From Castellaniella hirudinis (GTDB lineage Bacteria; Pseudomonadota; Gammaproteobacteria; Burkholderiales; Burkholderiaceae_B): 64,000 nt of DNA. The position numbers and the translations under genes are program-made. The stretch is from the NCBI RefSeq assembly GCF_042651965.1, contig NZ_JBHSDY010000004.1, forward strand, positions 182,602 through 246,601, read 5' to 3'. The notes beneath the pieces are model-generated. The model was not told the origin of the DNA. It searched no databases and saw nothing but the letters and a program-made list of their open reading frames with translations. Below, one piece after another: positions 1 through 8,149 of the stretch (its first letter is position 1; each line of letters starts with the position of its first letter).

Positions 1-2
1 CG

Positions 3-443
3 ATCTTCCTCGTCATCCTGCTCGCCCTGAGCTTCGGGGAAACCGTCTTCGGCGAAGTCTTTGCCTGGATTTCGTCCCTGACGGGCGTGCTGATCCGTAA
101 TTTCGGCGACCTGTATTACGCCGCAGCGGACTATCTGCGCGCCCACACCGGCAAGGTGCTGCTGGCGCTGGCCCTGACCGTCCCTGCCAGCCTGTGGATT
201 CTGCGTTCGCGCGGCGAGACCCTGGGCCGCCCGGCCAGCCAGCGCAAGATCGCCATCGTGCTGGCCCTGTTCCTGGGCTGGCTGGGCGCGCACCGCTTCT
301 ACCTGGGCCAGGTCGGCTGGGGCCTGGGCCTGCTGGTCCTCTGCTGGATCTTCCTGCCCCTGGCCGTGGTGCTGGGCCTGATCGACGCGATCCGCTATCT
401 GTTCATGGACGAAGAGACCTTCGCGGCGACCCAGCTTTCTTAG
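3..443 (+). CDS. TM2 domain membrane protein (5' end outside window)
   Basis: The reading frame is open from the first complete codon of the window, so the N-terminus is missing; a GTG at 87 is an internal possibility but the upstream codons (hydrophobic, then FGETVFGEVFAW) look coding. The visible part has a hydrophobic segment (LALALTVPASLWIL), then a basic linker and a typical TM2 domain: KIAIVLALFLGWLGAHRFYLG, a turn, and a second helix, ending in a D-x-I/R motif and an acidic tail. TM2 proteins are small double-helix membrane proteins of unknown biochemical role in bacteria. The stop lies 8 bp before the next gene's TTG start, so the two are probably cotranscribed. The family assignment is sure; the function is not known. 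Confidence 0.75.
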   Translation: MFLVILLALSFGETVFGEVFAWISSLTGVLIRNFGDLYYAAADYLRAHTGKVLLALALTVPASLWILRSRGETLGRPASQRKIAIVLALFLGWLGAHRFYLGQVGWGLGLLVLCWIFLPLAVVLGLIDAIRYLFMDEETFAATQLS

Positions 444-451
444 AGGCTTGC

Positions 452-1201
452 TTGACTGACACGTATCGCCTGCTGGACGCCGACCCCGCCGCCGGGCCGC
501 TGGCCGACGAAGTCCTGCTGGCCCCGGCCGCCCGGGAGCCCGTGGCCTGTCTGTGGACCGCGGCGCCGGGGCTGGTGGTGCCGCGCACGTATGCGGCCCG
601 CCCGGGGTTCGCGGCCGTCCAGGCCGACTTCGCGGCCCGGGGCTGTCCCGTTCACGTACGCCAATCGGGCGGCGGCGTGGTGCCCCAGGGACCCGGCATC
701 CTGAATCTGAGCCTGGCGCAGGTCTTCGCCGGCCGCCCCCTGGACCATTCCGAAGCCTTCTACCGGCACCTGTGCGCGCTGATCGGCGACACGCTGGCCG
801 CCTTCGGCATCGAAACCCGGGCGCAGGCGGTCGAGGGCTCGTTCTGCGACGGCAGGTACAATCTGGCCGTGCCGTCCCCGACCCGCAAAATCGCAGGCAC
901 CGCACAGGTCTGGCGGCGCATTCCGGGGCACGCGCCCGACCGCCACGTGGGACTCGTCCACGCCCTGATCCTGGTGCAAGGCGATCCTGCGGAACTGACG
1001 GCGCGCGCCAATGCGCTGGAAGCCGCGCTGGGTTCGGCCCGCCGCTACGACGCGGACCGCACCGAGACGCTGGACCGCCTGCTGCCGCCGGCCGAACGCC
1101 CGGATTTCCCGGCGGCCCTGAAAGCCCGATTACAAGAAACCCTGCGGACCCGACTGCCGCTGCCGGCCACGACGCCGGCCCGACCGAGACCCGAACCATG
1201 A
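452..1201 (+). CDS. Lipoate-protein ligase A family protein
   Basis: 249 codons, the usual size of stand-alone lipoate ligase domains. It carries the family signature RQSGGGVVPQGPGILN (compare RxSGGG of LplA/LipM) and the lysine motif KIAGTAQ, the acyl-adenylate binding lysine. Such enzymes activate lipoate or octanoate as the adenylate and transfer it to lipoyl domains, though some members act on biotin or have other roles. I chose the TTG at 452 because AGAGG lies 5-6 nt upstream and the frame before it overlaps the TM2 gene; the next ATG codons lie too far inside. The stop overlaps the ATG of the next gene (ATGA). There is no C-terminal LplA accessory domain, so a two-part or octanoyltransferase-like activity is possible. 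Confidence 0.7.
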   Translation: MTDTYRLLDADPAAGPLADEVLLAPAAREPVACLWTAAPGLVVPRTYAARPGFAAVQADFAARGCPVHVRQSGGGVVPQGPGILNLSLAQVFAGRPLDHSEAFYRHLCALIGDTLAAFGIETRAQAVEGSFCDGRYNLAVPSPTRKIAGTAQVWRRIPGHAPDRHVGLVHALILVQGDPAELTARANALEAALGSARRYDADRTETLDRLLPPAERPDFPAALKARLQETLRTRLPLPATTPARPRPEP

Positions 1202-1392
1202 GCCCGCCCCCGCTGGAAAACAAGACCGCCCGCCTGACGGTGCTGATCGACCCCAACAAGAAGAAAGCCTTCGAACAGCTCTGCGCCACTCAGGACCTGA
1301 CGCCGTCGCAAGTGGTGCGGCAACTGATCCGGGAATACCTGGCCCGGCACGACGTGGACTGGACGCCCAGCAAGCCGCGCGCCCGGCCATAG
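1198..1392 (+). CDS. Small ribbon-helix-helix type protein
   Basis: 64 residues starting at the ATG that overlaps the stop of the ligase gene. The sequence TARLTVLIDPNKKKAFEQLCATQDLTPSQVVRQLIREYLARH has the pattern of a ribbon-helix-helix (CopG/MetJ-like) fold: a short basic beta strand, helix A, a turn with a T-P-S-Q cap, and helix B. Such proteins bind DNA as dimers through the strand. Translational coupling to a lipoate-ligase-like gene suggests a linked role or a common target, but nothing in the sequence shows what it regulates. No toxin partner is visible, so an antitoxin role is unlikely here. Confidence 0.65.
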   Translation: MSPPPLENKTARLTVLIDPNKKKAFEQLCATQDLTPSQVVRQLIREYLARHDVDWTPSKPRARP

Positions 1393-1398
1393 CGCCTT

Positions 1399-2430
1399 TC
1401 ATGCATCCGGCCCCACCTCCTGGCCGATCGAGACGCCGAATGACCTCAGCCGATCCATGAAGTGGTCGGTATCCATCACGCTCTCCGGGAAATAAAGCCC
1501 GGCGGGCGGCGGCGGGCCGCCGACAAGACCCAGCATGGTTTCCACGGCGACGGCTATGCCGCGCGCGCTGAGCGCGGCATAGCCGTCGCCGTCGATCAGC
1601 GCGTAACGATGGCGGCCGTGGCTGCCGTCGAGCGTCTTCCCCTCAATCTCGATGACGACCTCGTGAGACGGTTTCCCACCCGCCCTGCTGCTCTGCGTCG
1701 GCCCCTGGGCGGCATCCACGCGGATCGAACCTTGCGGCATCACCGAAGCCAGGCTGAGCACGTCGAGCAGGCCGACGGCCTGCCCCTCGTGCCGCACACC
1801 GCCGGGCCCCGTGATCGGCCGGTCGTCGGACGCCGGACTGTCGCCCCAGCGCCATGCGCCCCGCTCCAGGATCAGCGAGGGAGGCCCGTCCTCGGCGATA
1901 TGCGCCATATCCACGGCAGACGCGGGCCCGAACGGATCCTGGGGATCGAATATCAGGCCGATGTCGATCCGATCGACGGACTCGAAGCCTTTGGCGAAAT
2001 GAAGCGCCGCCAGCGCGGGAACGCCGCCAATGCCGTGGCCCAGCAGCATCACCGCGCTATGCGGGTCATGCATGAACCGCGCGGCCAGCGGTCCGATTTC
2101 GAACGGCGCATCCGACAAGGCCAGATAGGGGATCTTCATCCCTTGCGCATAGCGCATCGAGTTCAGCGACAGGTCCCGAAGCGCGGTGACCACCGCGCTG
2201 TACTCGCGGCCGGCGGGCAGTCCCAGGTCGGTCCGCCCCAGATCGACGGAGACCGCGCTTGCCGCTCCGATCTCCAGGGCCAATGTTTCCGCCGCCTGCA
2301 GGTTCCTGCCGGCGATCGTAATGGGCAGAGCCGGGTGCAGCCGCCGCAACATCCGGGCGACTCCGCTGCCCAGGCTGCCGTAGCCCCCCAGGATCAGCAC
2401 GGGCGCCATTGTATTCGTATCCGTATTCAT
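1399..2430 (-). CDS. Saccharopine dehydrogenase-like NAD(P)-binding protein (copy 2)
   Basis: 343 residues with an N-terminal Rossmann motif G16-Y-G18-S-L-G21 followed by IAGRNLQAAETLA, the arrangement of the saccharopine dehydrogenase/short-chain-like NADP domain. The rest resembles the product of the adjacent gene all along its length: DLGLPAG.xYSA, MRYAQ, FEIG, and a C-terminal GLYFPE block. The two are therefore tandem paralogues. It overlaps the upstream gene by 4 nt (ATGA at 2427-2430), so it is the second gene of a two-gene operon. Family members reduce or rearrange carbonyl or amino substrates with NAD(P)H; the substrate here cannot be read from the sequence. Confidence 0.7.
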   Translation of the reverse strand: MNTDTNTMAPVLILGGYGSLGSGVARMLRRLHPALPITIAGRNLQAAETLALEIGAASAVSVDLGRTDLGLPAGREYSAVVTALRDLSLNSMRYAQGMKIPYLALSDAPFEIGPLAARFMHDPHSAVMLLGHGIGGVPALAALHFAKGFESVDRIDIGLIFDPQDPFGPASAVDMAHIAEDGPPSLILERGAWRWGDSPASDDRPITGPGGVRHEGQAVGLLDVLSLASVMPQGSIRVDAAQGPTQSSRAGGKPSHEVVIEIEGKTLDGSHGRHRYALIDGDGYAALSARGIAVAVETMLGLVGGPPPPAGLYFPESVMDTDHFMDRLRSFGVSIGQEVGPDA

Positions 2431-3461
2431 TGGATATGCGCTCCCACCGGTTCGTCCTGCCGCGCCATGCGCGCCCCAAACTCCGACATGCGGCTCACAT
2501 AATAGGCAGGGTCGATCAGCAGCTCGGGCATGTACAGGCCAGGCGCCACCGGATCGTCTCCTCTGGCACCGACCAGCCGCTCTACCGCCAGGGCCGCCCC
2601 GAGACCGGTCAGCGGCGCCTGGCCGGCGGGATGGACGATCTGATGCACGCTGCGCGCGCGCGATCCCGTGGCCAGGATGCCGTCGACCGTGATCTGCATT
2701 TCCGTCGAGAAGGCTTCCCCGCGCCGCCTGGAAGCCGATTCCCCCACGACCAAATCCAGCCGGATGTTGCGCGCATTCGTCGCGGCGGCCAGGCTGATGA
2801 TGTCGAAAGGCGCATAGGCATCCGCCTGCCGGACCACGCCGTCGATGCCGCGCACCTCGGTTTTCGCATCATCGCCCTTGACCCAGGCAAACCGGCCCTC
2901 CTTCAGGACCAGCGCGGCGGGGCTGCTGCCAACGATCCGCTCATAATCCGCGTGCGCCGCAGGACCGCCCAGATCCATTTCATCCACGAGCACGCCAAGG
3001 TGTATTTCATCGATCTCGCGATACTCCCGGGCGAGCAGCAGCGCGGGCATCAGCGACGCCCCGGCCAGCCAGTGCCCGGCCAGGTAGATCGGCGCCTTGC
3101 CGGGTCCATGAATGAACTGGGCGACCTCCAGCCCGATCTCGAACGTGCTGCTGGACAGGCAGATGAACGGCGTCCCCTGCCGCTGCGCATAACGCATCGC
3201 ATTGAGCCTGTCGTCCTTCAAGAAGATGACGATGGCGCTGTAGCGCGATCCGGCGGGCAGGCCCAGGTCCTGCCGCGTCAGGTCGACGGCGACGGCCGCC
3301 GCATGGCCCACTTCATCGGCCAGCGCCTGCGCGCGGGCCAGGCTGCGCCCCGCGATGGCCAGGGGCAGCGTGGGATGAAGCTGGCGCAGGATTCGTACCG
3401 CATGCGCGCCGACGACGCCGGCGCCTCCGATCATCAATACAGGAAAAGGATGGTCTGTCAT
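2427..3461 (-). CDS. Saccharopine dehydrogenase-like NAD(P)-binding protein (copy 1)
   Basis: 344 residues, first gene of the two-gene operon. Rossmann motif G13-A-G15-V-V-G18 near the N-terminus, then IAGRSLARAQALADEVG and DLTRQDLGLPAG, as in trans-acting enoyl reductase and saccharopine dehydrogenase-like proteins. It shares several blocks with the next gene (MRYAQ, TFEIG, GLYMPE), so the pair may form a heterodimer or act in sequence. The promoter region faces a TetR gene across a 35-bp palindrome, which makes a small ligand or the pathway's substrate the probable inducer. Substrate unknown. Confidence 0.7.
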   Translation of the reverse strand: MTDHPFPVLMIGGAGVVGAHAVRILRQLHPTLPLAIAGRSLARAQALADEVGHAAAVAVDLTRQDLGLPAGSRYSAIVIFLKDDRLNAMRYAQRQGTPFICLSSSTFEIGLEVAQFIHGPGKAPIYLAGHWLAGASLMPALLLAREYREIDEIHLGVLVDEMDLGGPAAHADYERIVGSSPAALVLKEGRFAWVKGDDAKTEVRGIDGVVRQADAYAPFDIISLAAATNARNIRLDLVVGESASRRRGEAFSTEMQITVDGILATGSRARSVHQIVHPAGQAPLTGLGAALAVERLVGARGDDPVAPGLYMPELLIDPAYYVSRMSEFGARMARQDEPVGAHIQ

Positions 3462-3503
3462 GGTGAAATATCGTCCAGGAGAAAGAAGAAAGGGGGACTG
3501 CCG

Positions 3504-3538
3504 TAACCTACCATTAGTAAGTTACTGTTGGTAGGTTA
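3504..3538. promoter_or_regulatory. 35-bp palindromic operator between the dehydrogenase operon and tetR
   Basis: Outer arms TAACCTACCA (3504-3513) and TGGTAGGTTA (3529-3538) are perfect complements, and the centre AGTAA-G-TTACT (3516-3526) is a second perfect inverted repeat on the same axis (3521). Only two base pairs in 35 break the symmetry. A -10-like TATACT follows at 3537-3542 toward the TetR gene, so a repressor bound here would block its own promoter and the divergent operon. Autoregulation by the adjacent TetR protein is inference from the layout. Confidence 0.75.
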
Positions 3539-3612
3539 TACTCTCATCCACGAAACGTCAAGCGCTCCGCGCATGCCTCCCGCCCACTGATCGACAAAGA
3601 CAAACGCCGCCC

Positions 3613-4203
3613 ATGAAAAAACACGCCACATCCAGAATGACGAAGGCCGACAGACGGCAACAACTGCTGGACACGGCCATGGAGATCGTCCGCGACCACG
3701 GCACGGATGCGCTCACGCTGGGCGCGCTGGCCGAATCGGCGGGGGTGAGCAAGCCGGTGGCCTATGAACACTTCGGGACGCGAGCCGGCCTGCTGACCGC
3801 GATGTACCGGCAAATCGACGCCAAGCAGGTCCGGGTGCTGCTGGACGCTCTGGCGCAATCCCCGAAACGGCTGGCGGACATCGCCCGGATCGTCGGCAAC
3901 GCCTACATGAACTGCTACGTCACAGTGGGCCCGGAATGGCACGCCCTGTCAGCCGCCCTGAAAGGCGACGATCAGATGGAGACGGTCCAGCAGGAGCTGG
4001 TCGACGGGTACGTGGCCATTTACCAGGAGGCGCTGGCGCCGTTCACCCGCCTGCCCGACGATACCTTGCGGCTGCGCTGCATCGGCATTTATGGCGCGGG
4101 CGAGGCGATTGCGCGGGACATGATCCGGGGAAGGACGAGCCTCGGAACCGCGGCGTCGAACCTGACGGCCCTGATCATCAGCGCGGTCGGTGAACCGGCC
4201 TGA
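3613..4203 (+). CDS. TetR/AcrR family transcriptional regulator
   Basis: 196 residues. The N-terminal helix-turn-helix is clear at about residues 15-60 (RRQQLLDTAMEIVRDHG, LTLGALAESAGVSKPVAYEHF), with the typical VSKPxxYxHF recognition helix; the remainder is a variable helical ligand-binding domain. It is divergent from the two dehydrogenase genes, and the nested palindrome in between is the obvious operator. TetR proteins usually leave DNA when a small molecule binds, so this gene most likely represses the operon until the substrate or a toxic compound appears. The ligand cannot be predicted. Confidence 0.85.
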   Translation: MKKHATSRMTKADRRQQLLDTAMEIVRDHGTDALTLGALAESAGVSKPVAYEHFGTRAGLLTAMYRQIDAKQVRVLLDALAQSPKRLADIARIVGNAYMNCYVTVGPEWHALSAALKGDDQMETVQQELVDGYVAIYQEALAPFTRLPDDTLRLRCIGIYGAGEAIARDMIRGRTSLGTAASNLTALIISAVGEPA

Positions 4204-4257
4204 TCGACGAAGCGGGGGGAACCGACGCGCGGCCGGTCCGGCCATCGGCTTGGCGGT

Positions 4258-5874
4258 CTAGCCGGCCGCCCGTCCCACCGCGTCCAGCGCCGCCGCCAGG
4301 TCAGGCTGAAAGTCCCTCCCGCCCAGGCGGGACAAGGTTCCCATGCGGTTCAGCTTGGCGCGGATGCGGGCGTCGGCGCCGCACAGAATCACGCGCATAC
4401 CGCGCACATGCGCGGCCGCGATCTCATCATCCAGCGCCTGCAGCGCCGTGGCGTCGGCGAACGGCGCCTGATCCAGGCACAGAATCAGCACGTCTGCGGG
4501 TTCGGCCCGAAATGCCGCCCGCAGGGGCTCGACCGCCGCAAAGAACAGCGGCCCCCGGACCCTGAGCGCGCGGATGCGCGGGCCGTTTTCCGGAACCGCA
4601 TCCGGGATCGCCACCGGCGCCACGTCCACGCTGGCGGCCATGCGGCGCAGAAAATGCAGGACCGACAGCACGATGCCGATATTGACCGCCACGACCAGGT
4701 CGGCAAAGACCGTCAACAGCAGCGTCAGGCCCAGGATGACGGCGTCGGCGCGCGGCGCGTGCCGGACCAGGCGCACCACACGGTGCGCCTCGCTCATGTT
4801 CCAGGCGACGACGAACAGAATCGCGGCCAGGGTGGCCAGGGGAATATTGCGCGCCAGGGGCGCCAACACCAGCAGCACCAGCACCAGCACCAGGGCATGC
4901 ACCACGCCGGCCAGGGGCGCGGTGCCGCCGCTGCGGATGCTGGTGGCGGTCCGGGCAATGGCGCCCGTGGCCGCGATCCCGCCGAACAGGGGGCTGATTA
5001 CATTGGCCAGGCCCTGGCCGAACAGTTCGGCGTTCGAGTCATGCCGCGTCCCGGCCATATTGTCGGAGACCACGGCCGACAACAAGGATTCGATGGCGCC
5101 CAGCAAGGCGATGGTGAACGCCGGACCGATCAGCGGCACGATCCGGTCCAGCCCGCTGTCGGGCCACTGCGGCATCGGCAAGCCGCGCGGCAACTCACCA
5201 AAGGTGCTGCCGATGGTGGCCAGTTGCGGGAACTGGCACAGCCCCTGCAGCAGCGTCGCTGCGACCAGGGCCAGCAACGGGCCGGGGACCCGCCGCAGCA
5301 CCGATACCCGCCGAGGCAGCAGCACCAGCGCCAGCGACCCGAAGCCGAATGCAGTGGTCACCCAATCCAGGTTGGGCAGATTGCGCAGCAGGAACCAGAG
5401 CTTTTCATGGAAGAACTGTCCGGGCACCGCCGGCAGGCCGAAGAAGGCCTGCCACTGCCCGACCCAGATGATGATGCCGATCCCGGCCGTGAAGCCCAGG
5501 ATCACCGGCAGCGGAATGTAGCGGATCACGCCCCCCAGGCGGGCCAGGCCGAAGGCGCACAGCATCAGGCCCGCCATCAGGGTGGCCAGTTGCAGGCCCG
5601 CGACCCCGTGTTCGGCGACGATGCCCGACAGAATCACGATGAAGGCCCCCGTGGGGCCGGCGATCTGCGTCCGGCTGCCGCCGAACAGGGACACCACCAC
5701 CCCCGCCACGATGGCGGTGTACAGGCCCTGTTCCGGCTTGACCCCGGAGGCGATTGCGAAGGCCATGGCCAGCGGCAAGGCCACCACGCCGACGATCAAC
5801 CCGGCAACGATATTGCCGGCCCAGTGTCTGGGAGCCCACAGCCCGGCTTTCCAGGCTTCCCGTGCAGCAAACAT
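4258..5874 (-). CDS. SulP family anion transporter with STAS domain
   Basis: 538 residues. The N-terminal two thirds form the SulP membrane core: GNIVAGLIVGVVALPLAMAFAIASG (helix 1 region), GLYTAIVAG, FGGSRTQIAGPTGAF (the conserved anion-site loop), PLPVILGFTAGIGIII, and a later NMAGTRHDSNAELFGQG-LANV block. The C-terminal 100 residues are a STAS domain (DVLILCLDQAPFADATALQAL). Inner-membrane proteins of this family carry sulfate, bicarbonate, C4-dicarboxylates or similar anions, often with Na+ or H+. No carbonic anhydrase or sulfur gene is adjacent, so the substrate is open. The start is the first ATG before the hydrophobic core; its ribosome site is weak. Confidence 0.85.
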   Translation of the reverse strand: MFAAREAWKAGLWAPRHWAGNIVAGLIVGVVALPLAMAFAIASGVKPEQGLYTAIVAGVVVSLFGGSRTQIAGPTGAFIVILSGIVAEHGVAGLQLATLMAGLMLCAFGLARLGGVIRYIPLPVILGFTAGIGIIIWVGQWQAFFGLPAVPGQFFHEKLWFLLRNLPNLDWVTTAFGFGSLALVLLPRRVSVLRRVPGPLLALVAATLLQGLCQFPQLATIGSTFGELPRGLPMPQWPDSGLDRIVPLIGPAFTIALLGAIESLLSAVVSDNMAGTRHDSNAELFGQGLANVISPLFGGIAATGAIARTATSIRSGGTAPLAGVVHALVLVLVLLVLAPLARNIPLATLAAILFVVAWNMSEAHRVVRLVRHAPRADAVILGLTLLLTVFADLVVAVNIGIVLSVLHFLRRMAASVDVAPVAIPDAVPENGPRIRALRVRGPLFFAAVEPLRAAFRAEPADVLILCLDQAPFADATALQALDDEIAAAHVRGMRVILCGADARIRAKLNRMGTLSRLGGRDFQPDLAAALDAVGRAAG

Positions 5875-6060
5875 ACGATCTTTTCCCGAACCCCATACCC
5901 GAATGCGGCGCCCGTGCCGCCCCTGCGGATCACGGCCTCATCCGATGATCATCTTATTATAATGAGACGCACATACCAGAGGTGATTTCGGCACAAGGAC
6001 TGATGCTGCAGTGCAACGCGCTAGAATGCTGGCTGCTCAATTTCCTCCTCTGGATTCCAA

Positions 6061-6474
6061 GTGAGAAAAATCGTCCGCGCCAAACTGCATGGCATTCGCG
6101 TCACCGGGGCTGACCTGGATTACCACGGCTCCATCACGCTGGACCCCGACCACTGCGAAGCCGCCGGCATCCTGCCCATGGAATTCGTGGACATCTGGAA
6201 CAAGAATTCGGGCGCGCGCATCAGCACCTACGTGATCTACGGTGAGCGCGGCTCGCGCTGCTGCATTCTGAACGGCGCTGCGGCGCGCACCTGCCAGCGC
6301 GGCGACGAAGTCATCATCGCCAACTCGGAATACATCCAGGAGTCCGAACTGGAACACATCAAGCCGGTGGTGCTGACCTTCCACCCCGACAACAGCGTGC
6401 GCGAACACCTGGGCTATTCCGTCGGCCGCGACGCGCAAGGCCGGCTGAGCTTCGAGATCGTGCACTTCGACTGA
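6061..6474 (+). CDS. panD: Aspartate 1-decarboxylase (pyruvoyl enzyme)
   Basis: 137 residues beginning with GTG. PanD makes beta-alanine from L-aspartate for pantothenate and CoA. The pro-enzyme cleaves itself between Gly23 and Ser24 in the sequence YHGS (E. coli YEGS, Gly24-Ser25), and Ser24 becomes the pyruvoyl group. Other family blocks are present: KLHGIRVTGADL, AAGILPMEFVDIWN, GERGSRCCILNGAAAR and GDEVIIANS. The protein is slightly longer at the C-terminus than E. coli PanD. No panB or panC is nearby, so the gene stands alone. A TAGAAT hexamer at 6022-6027 may be its -10 box. Confidence 0.95.
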   Translation: MRKIVRAKLHGIRVTGADLDYHGSITLDPDHCEAAGILPMEFVDIWNKNSGARISTYVIYGERGSRCCILNGAAARTCQRGDEVIIANSEYIQESELEHIKPVVLTFHPDNSVREHLGYSVGRDAQGRLSFEIVHFD

Positions 6475-6579
6475 TCCGCGCCCCATTCGGCCGGATCATG
6501 TCGTTGGGTCGCCTCGCCGTGCAATCAGCACTGTCTTCGGCTTCCCGTCTCGTGCTCCGGCCGAAGAGGGCACGGATAC

Positions 6580-6608
6580 TTGCCCCCCGGCCAGACCGAT
6601 CCTACAAT
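6580..6608 (+). promoter_or_regulatory. Sigma-70 promoter for the TPP riboswitch operon
   Basis: TTGCCC (6580-6585) and TACAAT (6603-6608) are separated by 17 bp, close to the sigma-70 consensus. The expected start, about 6615, lies some 15 nt before the first conserved riboswitch base. Position and spacing support it; no experiment does. Confidence 0.6.
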
Positions 6609-6629
6609 CGAACCCGATACACCGATTAC

Positions 6630-6713
6630 CGAGCCTCGCTAGGGGTGCCGCCGCGGCGGCTGAGACAGTCCCTTCGAACCTGATTGAGATCATCCTCGCG
6701 CAGGAAAGCAGCT
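6630..6713 (+). ncRNA. TPP riboswitch (THI element)
   Basis: All conserved blocks of the thiamine pyrophosphate aptamer are present in order: AGGGGTGCC (6641-6649), GGCTGAGA (6658-6665), TCCCTTCGAACCTGAT (6669-6684) and GCAGGAAAGCAG (6700-6711). The variable P3 loop is short and GC-rich (GCCGCGGCGGC). It sits 60-70 nt before the start of the permease gene, so TPP binding would most likely block initiation or transcription of that gene. The aptamer gives strong evidence that the permease carries a thiamine precursor. Confidence 0.95.
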
Positions 6714-6776
6714 CGCACCGGCGGCTGCTCGTCCTCCGCCCGCGTCTGCCTCCTGCCTTATTCCGACCGGCACGCC

Positions 6777-8042
6777 ATGCAGACCTCCGCTCCCCTCGCC
6801 TCCTCCGCCCCCGAACGCGTGTTCGGCTGGCACGATCATGCCGCCCTGTGGTTCAGCCTGGGCGTCGGCTTGCTGGTGATGCAGGTCGGCGCCTACCTGG
6901 TGCCGGCCCTGGGCACGCGCGACGCCCTGATCGCCGTGGTCGCAGGCTCGATCCTGGGCGCCGGCCTGCTGGCCTGGGTGGCCCGCCTGGGCTGCGACAG
7001 CGGCCTGTCCAGCGCGGGTCTGATCCACGCCGTCTACGGTCAGCGCTTCGCCCGGCTGCCCGTGCTGCTGAACATCGTGCAGTTGCTGGGCTGGGCGACC
7101 TTCGAACTGGTCGTGATGCGCGACGGCACCATCGCCATCGCCCGGCAGGCCCTGGACATGGACATGGGGCTGGTGCTGCCCACGCTGTTCTGGGGACTGG
7201 TCGTCCTGGCGCTGCTGCGCGGCTCCATGATCACCCTGGTGCGGCGCATCGTCAGCCGCATCGGCCTGCCCCTGGTGATCCTGTCGCTGATCTGGCTGAC
7301 CGCCCAGTTCGCCCTCAAGCTGGATACCGACGGGCTGCAGGCCCTGTGGCAGCGCGCCGGCGACGGCAGCATGAATGCCTTCCAGGCGCTGGATCTGGTG
7401 ATCGCCATGCCGGTGTCCTGGCTGCCGCTGGTCGCGGACTACGCCCGGCATGGCCGCAGCAGCCGGGGCGCCCTGGGCGGCACCTGGCTGGGCTATGCAA
7501 TCGCCAACATCTGGTGCTACGCGCTGGGCGTGCTGGTGATCACCGTGACCGGCCCGGAACTCGACATGGTGGCCGCCCTGCTGCTGGCGCAAGGCGGCCT
7601 GGTGGCCCTGGGCCTGATCCTGATCGACGAACTGGACAACACCTACGGCGACTTGTATTCGGGCTCCGTGTCCGCCCACAGTCTGTGGCAAGGGATGAAC
7701 CTGAAGACCTGGGGCACGATTCTGGCCGCGGTCTCGATCGGGCTGGCGATGGTGCTGCCCATGCATACGCTGGAACCGTTTCTGCTGACGCTCAGCTCGG
7801 TCTTCGTGCCGCTGTTCGGCACCATCCTGGGCCGTCTGGGCACGCAGCCCGCCCGCCTGACCGAGGCGCCGCGCGCGCTGCACGCCGCTCCGGCGCTGAT
7901 CTGGATCCTGGGGATCGCGGTTTACCACGCCCTGGCGCAGTGGGCGCCGCAATACGGCAGCGCCCTGCCGACGCTGCTGCTGACCTGCGCGCTGGGAGCG
8001 CTCAGCGCACGGGCCGGGGCGCGGACTGCGCAGGCGGCCTGA
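6777..8042 (+). CDS. cytX: CytX-like hydroxymethylpyrimidine/cytosine permease
   Basis: 421 residues, about 12 hydrophobic segments, of the nucleobase:cation symporter-1 family (FGWHDHAALWFSLGVGLLVMQVGAYLVP at the N-terminus; LIDELDNTYGDLYSGSVSAHS later). I use the ATG at 6777, since the upstream frame runs through the riboswitch. The TPP riboswitch directly upstream argues for uptake of hydroxymethylpyrimidine or a related thiamine precursor, the role given to CytX in comparative genomics. No other thi gene is in the window. A cytosine-deaminase-like gene follows 107 bp downstream. Substrate choice is inference from regulation and family. Confidence 0.85.
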   Translation: MQTSAPLASSAPERVFGWHDHAALWFSLGVGLLVMQVGAYLVPALGTRDALIAVVAGSILGAGLLAWVARLGCDSGLSSAGLIHAVYGQRFARLPVLLNIVQLLGWATFELVVMRDGTIAIARQALDMDMGLVLPTLFWGLVVLALLRGSMITLVRRIVSRIGLPLVILSLIWLTAQFALKLDTDGLQALWQRAGDGSMNAFQALDLVIAMPVSWLPLVADYARHGRSSRGALGGTWLGYAIANIWCYALGVLVITVTGPELDMVAALLLAQGGLVALGLILIDELDNTYGDLYSGSVSAHSLWQGMNLKTWGTILAAVSIGLAMVLPMHTLEPFLLTLSSVFVPLFGTILGRLGTQPARLTEAPRALHAAPALIWILGIAVYHALAQWAPQYGSALPTLLLTCALGALSARAGARTAQAA

Positions 8043-8149
8043 TCCCCCTGGACGTCTGAAGGCGGCCTTCGGACCGCCTCCCCCGGGTTCCCCCGCGGTC
8101 CCGCTGCCCGTATGATGCAGGCATCAAGGACTTTCCGGGAGACGGAACC

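Noticed and set aside
194..451. N-terminal extension of the lipoate-ligase-like frame to position 194
   Set aside because: It overlaps the TM2 gene completely, its composition is Gly/Pro/Arg shadow-like, and the TTG at 452 has a ribosome site.
8060..8079. Hairpin between cytX and the deaminase as a terminator
   Set aside because: The stem has an internal mismatch and no T run; it is noted only as something that might split the operon.
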